DNA from: RBG-16-34-14 sp963727535
GTDB taxonomy: Bacteria; Bacteroidota; Ignavibacteria; Ignavibacteriales; Ignavibacteriaceae
Assembly: GCA_963727535.1 (NCBI GenBank)
Contig: CAVSGR010000006.1
Coordinates: forward strand, 1,302,001-1,366,000
Direction of reading: 5' to 3'
DNA length: 64,000 nucleotides
The stretch's first letter is position 1. Each line of letters opens with the position of its first letter. The position numbers and the translations under genes are program-made. Of the stretch, positions 35,695 through 43,534 are shown piece by piece. A model generated the notes under the pieces. The model was not told where the DNA came from. It searched no databases and saw only the letters and a program-made list of their open reading frames with translations.

Positions 35695-35823
35695 CTAACG
35701 ACTTGAGTATGCGTAGTTGCGGATCTCAAGGCGTTTATCTTTCGATTTATTACTAAACTTTGTACGAAGATACAACCTTTGAATTTATCACAAAACCCGC
35801 AATTACGTTTACATTTTGTTAGG
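35695..35823. repeat. attC-like cassette site 2
   Basis: Left arm CTAACGACTTGAGTATGCG and the reverse complement of the right arm CTAACAAAATGTAAACGTA pair by an inverted repeat (CGTAGTTGCGG against CGTAATTGCGG). It ends GTTAGGGC. About 130 bases, separating the serine hydrolase cassette from the NAD-binding/Crp cassette. Confidence 0.72.
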
Positions 35824-35834
35824 GCAAGTATTTT

Positions 35835-36787
35835 CTATTTCATATTTTTTTCATACCAATGAAGTGTTGTTTTTAAAGCAATTTCAAGGTTTGTATTCTT
35901 GATGTTTGGGTACATGTTTTTAATTTTCATATCATCAAGTATAATACCGTTTTCAAACTGATAAAAATTTTCTTTTAATTCTTTAACTTCTGAAACAAAT
36001 AACGCAAGAATATTAAGTATAAACTTAGGTGCGACTTTTATTTCTGTAGGATTGCTAGCAATATCGCTTACCTTTTCGCTTAATATTTTCAAACTCTTAA
36101 CTGTTATACCTGCGTAATTTATAAGAAAAAAATCTTTTATATTTTCTTCTTGAGATAATATGTGAAAATATTTTGCAATATCAGGTGTATATGCAAATTG
36201 ATGAGGGATGTCAGCATTTATTAACCACTTTATAGGTTTGTTATTTACTGCATTTTCAAAAATTGGTTTAATTAAAGCATTTGTAACATTTGGACCAAAA
36301 AAATCTGGAAGACGAATTATTATAACTTTACAATCGTTACTTTCAGTTGCTTTTTTCAACATATTTACTAATCTCAACCTAAGTTTCCCCTTTTTTGTAC
36401 TTGGTAGAGGAACGTACTTTCAGTTATGGGTTTATCAATATTTCCAAATGCATAATTATTTTCTGGAAATAATATTGTTGCAGTATTCTGTTTTGCTGAG
36501 ATGATTACATTTGAGATAATATTCTCCATTTGTTCTTCCCATAATTGATATGGCACATTAATTCCGAGAAAAATAAATTCTTTATTTGCTGAAATTTCTT
36601 TTAATTGATTGAGATTGTTTACATCACCAACTATAATTTCTAATAGAGGATTGTTATTAAATAATTTTATTGCTTTTTCTTTATTCCTTACAAGAATTGT
36701 TGTTTTAATGTTGTTTGAGAGTAATTCTACAGTATATGAATATCCAATTCCACCTGTTGCTCCTAATACTAAATGTTTTGTGTCCAT
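35835..36787 (-). CDS. NAD(P)H-binding epimerase-like protein, one frameshift
   Basis: About 317 residues when joined. The first frame begins HLVLGATGGIGYSYTVELL, a Rossmann NAD(P) site, with EIIVGDVNNLNQLK and ATILFPENNYAFGNIDK. It is lost near 36412; the next frame gives LPSTKKGKLRLRLVNMLKK, IIIRLPDFFGPNVTNALIK and a long C-terminal part (DIPHQFAYTPDIAKYFHIL). This resembles atypical short-chain or NAD-dependent epimerase-type proteins (NmrA-like). One inserted base (TTC for TC) explains the break. It shares cassette B with a Crp-like regulator on the same strand. Confidence 0.8.
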
Positions 36788-36871
36788 AATCCCTTCCTTT
36801 TTTTAATTGATTAATTATGTCATAAATATAATTGTAGTACAGGGTTGATTCCATTGACCTACATCAAGAAA

Positions 36872-37448
36872 TCATTTTGAAGATATTTTAGTTCTTAGTC
36901 TACTTAGAGTTTCAGGCTTTACATTTAAATAAGAAGCAATTAAATACTGAGGTACTCTTTGTAGTAAATCAGGTCTATTAGAAATTAGTTTTAAATATCT
37001 TGTTTCGGCATCATCAAGCATTAAAGATTTTGCCTTTTGGTGCCAATTTAAAAATAGTCCTTCAGCCATAATTCTTCTTATATATTCAGAATTGGGGTCA
37101 TTTGAATATTCAGATTGTATTTGATTAAAAGGCAGCACCATTAATATAGTGTCTTCTATGCACTTAACATTTTTTTCGGCTGGGATATTCGTTAGGTAAC
37201 TGAAATAATCCGTAATAAATTCATAGTCTAAAGAAAATTCATCAATTATCTGTTCACCATCTTTATTGTAATAACAAAACATACAACCTTTTACAATTAA
37301 ACCTAATTCCTTTTTTAATTGCCCTTCTGTTAATAAAATACTCGCCTTTTTTTAAGTGAATTGTCTTAAACTTAGATAAGAAGTCAACTAAATCACTTTC
37401 AGGTAAAGGCAAAATTCTTTTAATATTTTTTATGAAATCGGTGTCCAT
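36872..37448 (-). CDS. Crp/Fnr-family transcriptional regulator, one frameshift
   Basis: About 190 residues when rejoined. The first part, DLVDFLSKFKTIHLKKGEYF, is the cyclic-nucleotide-binding-like beta-barrel start. After a shift near 37325 the next frame continues TEGQLKKELGLIVKGCMFCY, YNKDGEQIIDEFSLDYEF and the HTH with QYLIASYLNVKPETLSRLR. This matches Crp/Fnr regulators of Bacteroidota, which usually lack nucleotide-binding residues. The operator is unknown. It is upstream of the epimerase-like gene in the same cassette and may control it. Confidence 0.8.
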
Positions 37449-37460
37449 TTTTTTATTTGC

Positions 37461-37592
37461 CCTAACGGTAAATTGTATGAGTAGTGGCAGATTGCGTGGT
37501 AGTTTCCTGTCAAACCGCTATGCAGTTTGAGCGGACTACAAACCTTGATATTTAGTACTTTTCCTGCCATTACTTATACAAAATGTTGGCGG
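37461..37592. repeat. attC-like cassette site 3
   Basis: Left CCTAACGGTAAATTGTATGA and the reverse complement of the right arm CCAACATTTTGTATAAGTAA pair strongly (TTGTATGAGTAGTGGCAG against TTGTATAAGTAATGGCAG). Ends GTTGGCGG. It also contains a small central hairpin with CCGCTATGCAGTTTGAGCGG. About 130 bases. Confidence 0.75.
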
Positions 37593-37643
37593 TTCGTTTT
37601 TTTTCGCTCACTATTTAATTCGTTTATGTTTTCTATTTCTATA

Positions 37644-38153
37644 TTAGCTGATTTTTGTTGGCTCAAATTTCTTTAAGGTATTGTCAATTAAATATTCGAT
37701 GCTTGAAAAATTGTTCGCAAGTTTTACGATTATATTTTCAAGGTTTTCATTTTCAAAATGTTCCCAACCTTCCATTAATGTTAATGGTCCAAATTCCAAA
37801 CTCACATTTTCCCAATTCCGCTCAAATTTCATAAAATCTTCTCTGAAACTGTCGGCAAAAGTCCTACTTGTTATTGAATATCCTTTCAATTCTCGAAGTT
37901 TCAATGCGTGAATATTGTAAAATACTTTGTTCCGTTTTATTGTTTCGTCATTTACCCAAATAGCGAAGAAAATTCTTGTCCTTGCATTTATTGGGTCAGT
38001 TTTGTCATTCGTCCATTCCGTTTTATACAATTTCAGAACGACAGAGTTTAAAGCAACACCAACATTAATTTCAAGATGCTTTTTGTTCAGCATTTTTTTG
38101 TCAATTCGATCAGCCGATTTTCTGAATTTTTCTAAATAATATTCATAGTTCAT
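37644..38153 (-). CDS. Cassette-encoded protein of unknown function
   Basis: 169 residues, intact frame, no signal peptide. The sequence runs MNYEYYLEKFRKSADRIDKK, INVGVALNSVVLKLYKTEW, ARTRIFFAIWVNDETIKRN and LEFGPLTLMEGWEHFENEN, with charged surface helices and aromatic strands. I do not recognise a family. Small single-domain unknown proteins are the rule in integron cassettes. It is alone in cassette C, between attC-like sites 3 and 4, on the same strand as all the others. Confidence 0.75.
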   Translation of the reverse strand: MNYEYYLEKFRKSADRIDKKMLNKKHLEINVGVALNSVVLKLYKTEWTNDKTDPINARTRIFFAIWVNDETIKRNKVFYNIHALKLRELKGYSITSRTFADSFREDFMKFERNWENVSLEFGPLTLMEGWEHFENENLENIIVKLANNFSSIEYLIDNTLKKFEPTKIS

Positions 38154-38206
38154 AATTTCAGATATTTATTTTTTCAATTGTAGTTCGGTTTTTCTTAAAT
38201 GACCGC

Positions 38207-38398
38207 CAACGTTCGAGGCTTGCCGCAGGGCTGGTATTTTATAATTGTCCGCCCGGCAACTGAAGCCGATTGAAAAACTGAAGTTGAAGTTAACAACTAA
38301 AAGCCAAATAGAATTCGGTCAAGCCCGATATTAGCTGACAGTATTACAACTGCCGATTGTTATTCCGTCCGCCAGCCTTGCGGCAAACCTTTTGTTAT
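38207..38398. repeat. attC-like cassette site 4
   Basis: The best inverted repeat of the set: left CCAACGTTCGAGGCTTGCCG continuing CAGGGCTGG, and right arm reverse complement CATAACAAAAGGTTTGCCGC continuing AAGGCTGGC. Ends GTTATGTGC. It shares the interior segments TGTCCGCC and ATTCCGTCCGC with site 1, so the two are related. About 190 bases. Confidence 0.78.
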
Positions 38399-38428
38399 GT
38401 GCAGTACTTTGATGAATACAAATATTAT

Positions 38429-39347
38429 TTAGAAATTTATTCTATATGCTATTCCATTTTTATTCCGTCTGGTTTGTCCAGATTTTAGACATTTAGCAGC
38501 CCACTCAAGCTCAATTGCGATGAGTTTTTTGAAAACTTTAATCAGCCACGACGGCATTGAATTACTATTCGATAATCGTCGTATGTGTGTAGCACATATA
38601 TAAGAGGCTTGACTCGCCGCAAATGGCATAATTAAATATGGATTGGGTCCGCCTTCTAAATGAAGTGAAGGTAATAGGTTAGCGAGGTCGTGGTCAGGAC
38701 TTCCGTTTCTTGCATTGCTCCAATCAACAAATATTACCTGCGATTGATTAATGCAAATATTATCGCTGCGAATATCTCCGTGAACAAGAATATTTCCTAC
38801 TTCTTTTACTTTACTTTCGGCATCAATCAGAAAATCAATAGAGTTCTTAAACCAATTCTCAGAGCAAAGATTTAGTCTCAAAAAGCCGCTGGGATTTTTG
38901 GCTATTTTTGCCCAAATATTTGCTCTTTCGTTTTTAAGATTTGGTATAGCAGGATGTTCCGTTAACGGTTGATAGTTTTTGAATACTCTCGAACAGGCGT
39001 TCAAAATCACCTTTTCTCCAAATAACTCCTTTGTGACTTGCAGGCCAATAAGCATTACTTAAGTCTTGTGTTATTAAAACAGGGCGGGTCTCGGCTGTGT
39101 CAATCCAAGCAATAACAGTGGGAATAAACTCTTCTGTAAATGTCGATAATGCTAAATGTTCGTTACGTAGCCAACTTTCAGTTTCTTCATCTGTCGCCGC
39201 TTTTACAAAAACTTTACTTTTATCTTCCAATTGCACAGAAAACCTGTGAGCAGAAGATAATCCGCAATCGGGAACTGTCCATTGAATAGATTTTTTACAT
39301 AAAATGTCTTCAATCTGTTCTCTCAAATATTGTGGAACCTCAGTCAT
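38429..39347 (-). CDS. APH-type phosphotransferase, one frameshift
   Basis: Rejoined length about 305 residues. First frame: VQLEDKSKVFVKAATDEETE, then PVLITQDLSNAYWPAS as far as the shift near 38970; second frame: LKNERANIWAKIAKNP, then VHGDIRSDNICINQSQ (Brenner-type HGDxxxxN) and VIFVDWSNARNGSPDHDLAN (the DW motif in a variant form). This is an aminoglycoside-phosphotransferase-type kinase fold. Members include antibiotic kinases, homoserine kinases and others; specificity is unknown. It is the first cassette (D) next to the integrase side. Confidence 0.82.
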
Positions 39348-39404
39348 ATTCAGAGCGATTATTCACTGGTTAAGGTTCGTAAATTGTAAGGTCTGCGTAT
39401 TGCA

Positions 39405-39524
39405 CCTAACATAATTCTTTACGCAATATTGCATAAAATATTCTTTAAATGCTATATTAACTACGGAATAACCTAAAATAAAAAGACATTAAGAATGTAT
39501 AGACATGAAGAAAGAACGAACTAA
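39405..39524. other. Array head, attI-like region
   Basis: On the minus strand the first cassette begins after GTTAGGTGC (rc of GCACCTAAC at 39402-39410). Beyond it lies an A/T-rich tract with short inverted pieces (TGCGTATTGCACC and TTACGCAATATTGCA) before the integrase start. In an integron the corresponding segment is attI with the cassette promoter. The identification is positional only. Confidence 0.45.
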
Positions 39525-40347
39525 TTGACAGATATACAAAACTAATCCATCTTAAAAAATTATTCCCCTCAAACCGAAAAATCGTATCACCATCATTTAA
39601 GTCTTTTCTTAGACCTATATCAAAAATGCAAAAGTAACTGACGTAAACTCTAAAGTTCTGCTTAGACTATTTTAATAATTTAAAACAAACAGAAGATGTT
39701 TACTTATTCATCAATGAAACAGTCGCTCGCTGCTATTCGCTTTTTGTATCTGGAGGTTCTTAAAAAAGAAATTGATTTTGATTTTTTTATTAAAATGAAA
39801 AAACCAAACAGCTTGCCCAATGTTCTTACTATTAATGAAGTTAAAAAAATTATTGATTCAATTAATAACTTAAAACACAAAGCAATTATATCAACAATTT
39901 ATTCCTGCGGTTTAAGAATTTCTGAAGCCGTAAATCTTGAAATTAAAGACATCGATTCATCAGCGATGACTTTAAAAGTAATAAATGCAAAAGGTAGGAG
40001 CGACAGATATGTTATGTTATCTGCAAAGTTATTAGAACTTATTGCGGGAATATTTTACAGAATATAAACCTAAAAAATATTTATTCATCGGGCAGAATGG
40101 CGGGCATTACTCGGCGCGAAGTATTCAGCAGATTTTTAATAAAGCAGTTAAAATTGTGGGTATAAAAAAAAGAGTTACCGTACATTCTTTGCGCCACAGC
40201 TTTGCATCTCATCTACTTGATAATGGTACGGATATTAGATTTATACAAGAGCTTCTTGGTCACAAACATTTATCCACCACTCAAATTTATACTCACATCA
40301 ATCCGGTTTCAGTTAAAAAAATAAAGAGTCCGTTCGATTCATTTTGA
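39525..40347 (+). pseudogene. XerC/D-like tyrosine recombinase, frameshifted integrase of the array
   Basis: The catalytic half is recognisable: STIYSCGLRISEAVNLEIKD (Arg), KKRVTVHSLRHSFASHLL (HxLR), IQELLGHKHLSTTQIYTHIN (His and Tyr). The N-terminal core-binding part is in changing frames: ILKNYSPQTEKSYHHHLSL in one, FNNLKQTEDVY in another, SSMKQSLAAIRFLYLEVL in a third. A further shift near 40047 separates KLLELIAGIFYRI from LREYFTEYKPKKYLFIGQN. At least four shifts in 820 bases suggest inactivation. The stretch between the catalytic Arg and the HxLR motif is about 95 residues, without the extra segment of IntI integrases. Transcribed away from the cassettes. Confidence 0.8.
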
Positions 40348-40354
40348 TATATTT

Positions 40355-40441
40355 GATTTAACAGATACACTCGTTCGCTTCTCAGTTGGAATTGAAGATG
40401 TTGAAGATTTAATTGAAGATATTGAACAGGCAGTGAAGTAG
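40355..40441 (+). pseudogene. Displaced 3' end of cystathionine gamma-synthase
   Basis: Open for 28 codons: DLTDTLVRFSVGIEDVEDLI, then EDIEQAVK and TAG. It matches the last codons of the gene at 32916-34049 (TDTLVRLSVGIEDVEDLID) with about 80 percent base identity by eye. It starts eight bases after the integrase stop. The natural reading is that the array was inserted at this gene's 3' end, leaving one copy on each side. Confidence 0.8.
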
Positions 40442-40630
40442 TCATTTGTTATTGGTCAATTGAGAGTTGCCATGGTTATTTAATTTCCTTTCCCAACCTT
40501 ACTTCTTAACACATTAATACCATAAACAACAGTTCATCAGGATTCGACCACTTCGTCGGATTATATAACAAGATAGTCGAAAAAGGAAACAACTTATCGT
40601 GATTATTTCAGATAAACTAATAAATAATCC

Positions 40631-40644
40631 GGCACATGCTTTGC
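40631..40644 (+). promoter_or_regulatory. Sigma-54 type promoter (-24/-12)
   Basis: GGCACATGCTTTGC has GG, ten bases, then GC, with CGGCAC on the -24 side and TTTGC on the -12 side, a good match to the sigma-54 consensus. It ends 22 bases before the ATG of the secreted gene at 40666. The NtrC-type activator at 42164 and its kinase are encoded nearby on the other strand. Confidence 0.7.
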
Positions 40645-40665
40645 CAACCTGTACCAGAGGTAATT

Positions 40666-41041
40666 ATGAAAACAATATTAAATATATGTTTTATTCTCTT
40701 TTTTGGTTTATCAATTGCGATTGCGCAAACAGATACTTCAAAGGTTAAAAACAAAGAGGAGAATAAAGAACAAGTAAAAGAAGAAACTAAGCTGAAAAAT
40801 CAGTCGGAAGAGAACCAGCTAAAGAACAAGATTAAAAAGGGACTTAACCAAAATGAAAAAGGTAAACGAAAGAAAGATGTATTCATAGATAAAGACGGGG
40901 ACGGTATTTCCGATACAAGGGTAGGAGGAATGAGTCTCAACAAGCTTAGAAAAAGAGTACGTGGCGGCGGACATGGAAATGGTCAAGGGAGGCGATCAGG
41001 GAAATGGCGGCAACGGGTCCGGAGGATCAGGTGGAAGATAA
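40666..41041 (+). CDS. Small secreted Lys/Glu-rich protein with one Ca-binding-like repeat
   Basis: About 125 residues from the ATG at 40666 (an upstream ATG is probably not used). Signal peptide MKTILNICFILFFGLSIAI with AQTD after it; then a charged helical stretch (KNKEENKEQVKEETKLKNQS) and IDKDGDGISDTRVGG, a thrombospondin type 3/EF-loop-like Asp-rich motif. The Gly-rich tail is out of frame after about 40990; the alternate frame reads GGDQGNGGNGSGGSGGR and stops at 41041, resembling the tail of the paralogue at 45813. It is preceded by a sigma-54 promoter. Function unknown. Confidence 0.7.
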
Positions 41042-42161
41042 ATTAAACTCAGGACAAATCATTAAAGTAAACGTAGTCAGTTTCTTCAAGCTTATTTTAA
41101 TCCTGTTAATTTTTCATTCAACATCAGTTGCGCAGATATATTTCTCTACTTCAGTTGATAGTTATTTCGATGATAATATTTTTAACAATTATCAACAGGA
41201 GTCGGATTTCGTTAATACTTTGAGTGGAGAAGTAGGATATGATTATGAAACTGAGAGTAATAATCTTGAAATATACTATATCGGCTCTTTTAACAGGTTT
41301 AATACTAATGCAGATAAGTCAGCAGTTTTTCACAAAATCGGGTTGGTAAATACATATCTTTTTTCTGAAAATGGTAATCCACTTAATACCGGAATAAACT
41401 ACAGCACGAGAATAAACAGGGACGGATATTACATTTATGATTATGACCGCCTTTCTCTCTATGCAAATTATCTGCATTCATTAAGCGAAACAGACAGAAT
41501 TCAAATTGGAGTAATTGGGAACAGGGTAGTTTATCAAAATTTTTCTCTTTTCTCGCATTACCAGTTAAAAGGCTTTATAAGATCAATAAATAATTTTGAA
41601 AGTAGAACTTCAATTATCGTTGGTGCTGAAATAGACCAAAAACTTTATCTTGATAAATTAGAGCAGGATGGTTTAACAGATCGTGTGCTTCAGACGAAAC
41701 TTCATTTCCAGGTTGGACAGGGAATAACTGATGATATCGGAATTAGCGCTTATGTCTTTTCACGAAAAAACTTAGAAAGCGGGAACCGGTATTTTAGTAA
41801 TGAAGATTTCGTTTATTATGAAGAGGAAATTTTTAACGACATATATTCGAACGAAGGAACTGAAACTGGTTTAACTTTTTCCTATCTGTTATCATCGATT
41901 ATTCTTGGGAAAATAGCTGGTAAATATGAGATAAGAAATTATACTAATCTTAACGCCGCACTTAAAGATGGAAGTGAAACGAACGAATTAAGGGCAGATA
42001 AACAGTTTTCTCTTGGTGCTTTTTTAGAATTTGGTTTGAGCAATATTCTGAATGGATTGTCTCTTTCAGCGAGCTACAATTATATATCAAACAATTCAAA
42101 CGATTATTATTACGATTACAACAATAATGTTTATTCAATAACGTTGGGATTTGATTTCTAA
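41004..42161 (+). CDS. Outer-membrane beta-barrel protein
   Basis: 385 codons in the open frame; the first about 25 are doubtful since the ATG at 41004 is inside the preceding gene. A signal segment FFKLILILLIFHSTSVAQ precedes IYFSTSVDSYFDDNIFNNYQ. The mature part is a series of amphipathic strands with many aromatics (YDYETESNNLEIYYIGSF, LQTKLHFQVGQGITDDIG) ending NNVYSITLGFDF, the C-terminal Phe typical of outer-membrane barrels. It is downstream of the sigma-54 driven secreted protein, probably in the same transcript. No specific family recognised. Confidence 0.8.
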   Translation: MAATGPEDQVEDKLNSGQIIKVNVVSFFKLILILLIFHSTSVAQIYFSTSVDSYFDDNIFNNYQQESDFVNTLSGEVGYDYETESNNLEIYYIGSFNRFNTNADKSAVFHKIGLVNTYLFSENGNPLNTGINYSTRINRDGYYIYDYDRLSLYANYLHSLSETDRIQIGVIGNRVVYQNFSLFSHYQLKGFIRSINNFESRTSIIVGAEIDQKLYLDKLEQDGLTDRVLQTKLHFQVGQGITDDIGISAYVFSRKNLESGNRYFSNEDFVYYEEEIFNDIYSNEGTETGLTFSYLLSSIILGKIAGKYEIRNYTNLNAALKDGSETNELRADKQFSLGAFLEFGLSNILNGLSLSASYNYISNNSNDYYYDYNNNVYSITLGFDF

Positions 42162-42163
42162 AA

Positions 42164-43534
42164 TCAATCCTGATGTTTAATATTATACTTTTTTAATTTA
42201 TATCTTAAATTTCTTTCCGTTAGTCCTAACAGCTTTCCTGCTTTTGTTTGATTTCCGTTTGCTTCTTTCAATGCATCATAAATTAATTGTTTCTCAAGAG
42301 CTTCTATCTGCTCAGACAAAGAACCATTGCCAAGTTCCGGTAAAGATTTTTCTTCTTTAAATCCTTTAACATTCATAGGAAGATCGTTTAGAGTAATTGT
42401 TTCTCCTCTTGTTAAAACAACTGCTCTCTCAATAATATTTTCCAGCTCTCTTACATTGCCCGGAAAATTATACTTTATAAGTATGTCCATGGCTTCTTTT
42501 GAAATATTTAATTTTTCATGGTCGTTTTCTTTACAATATTTTTCTATGAAATTTTCAATTAATGGTAAAATATCTTCTTTTCTCTCTCTGAGCGGAGGAA
42601 TTTTAATTGAAACTACATTTAGCCTGTAAAATAAATCTTCCCTAAAACTTCCTTCCTTTATTTTTTGTTCAAGATTTTGATTTGTAGCGGCGATTATTCT
42701 CACATCGACTTCGATATTTTCCGTTCCGCCAACTCTTTCAAAACGGTGTTCCTGTAATACCCGCAAAAGTTTAACTTGTATTGATTGAGGAATATCACCA
42801 ACCTCATCCAGGAAAATTGTTCCGGTATGTGCAATTTCAAAACGTCCTTTCCTCATCTTATCTGCACCGGTAAATGCACCTTTCTCATGACCAAATAATT
42901 CGCTCTCGAGTAAAGTTTCTGTAAGTGCCGGGACATTAACAGGAATGAAAGGAGAATCTTTTCTTGGGCTCAGGTAGTGAATTGAATTTGCCAGCACTTC
43001 TTTACCGGTTCCATTTTCTCCCGTAATCAATACATTTGCTTTACTATCTGCTACACGGGCAGCTATACTTACAACCTCATCCATTTTTTGTGAATTAGAT
43101 ACGATAGAAGAGATTTTATATTTTTCTTTAAGCTGGCTTTTTAATAACAGGTTTTCGGATTTTAGGTTTTTGTGCTCGATTATTCTCTCAATTAGTAAAT
43201 CAAGCTCGTCAAGATCGACAGGCTTTGAAATGTAATCGAAAGCGCCAAGCCGCATTGCCTTTACAGCGTCTTCGACAGTACCAAATGCAGTTATCATAAC
43301 AAAACTTATTTCAGGATTAATCTTCTTTACAGATTCAAGTACTTCAAGTCCTGAAAGATCGGGCATCTTAAAATCGGATAAGATTATATCAACAGCATTA
43401 TTTCTAATGATCTCAATTCCTTCTTTCCCGGAAGATGCAGAATAAATTTTATAATTCTTTTTTTTAAGATAACCTGTGAGAATATCCCTTTGGGGTGCTT
43501 CATCATCAATAACAAGAATATTAAAGTTTTTCAT
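42164..43534 (-). CDS. NtrC-family sigma-54-dependent response regulator
   Basis: 456 residues. Receiver domain (about 1-125; phospho-acceptor Asp in VDIILSDFKMPDLSGLE), AAA+ domain (about 140-380) with Walker A TGENGTGKEVL, GAFTGA in HEKGAFTGADKMRKG and TIFLDEVGDIPQSIQVKLL, and a Fis-type HTH with NGNQTKAGKLLGLTERNLR. GAFTGA shows contact with sigma-54. It overlaps its kinase by four bases. A sigma-54 promoter is found at 40631 in the divergent neighbour operon, a plausible target along with the near-match at 45747. Confidence 0.95.
   Translation of the reverse strand: MKNFNILVIDDEAPQRDILTGYLKKKNYKIYSASSGKEGIEIIRNNAVDIILSDFKMPDLSGLEVLESVKKINPEISFVMITAFGTVEDAVKAMRLGAFDYISKPVDLDELDLLIERIIEHKNLKSENLLLKSQLKEKYKISSIVSNSQKMDEVVSIAARVADSKANVLITGENGTGKEVLANSIHYLSPRKDSPFIPVNVPALTETLLESELFGHEKGAFTGADKMRKGRFEIAHTGTIFLDEVGDIPQSIQVKLLRVLQEHRFERVGGTENIEVDVRIIAATNQNLEQKIKEGSFREDLFYRLNVVSIKIPPLRERKEDILPLIENFIEKYCKENDHEKLNISKEAMDILIKYNFPGNVRELENIIERAVVLTRGETITLNDLPMNVKGFKEEKSLPELGNGSLSEQIEALEKQLIYDALKEANGNQTKAGKLLGLTERNLRYKLKKYNIKHQD

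Noticed and set aside
39525..40347. Canonical IntI integron integrase
   Set aside because: The extra IntI segment between the catalytic Arg and HxLR motifs is missing; the enzyme is XerC/D-like.
34045..40441. Prophage or conjugative element
   Set aside because: No structural phage, terminase, relaxase or transfer genes. The content is only cassettes and one recombinase.
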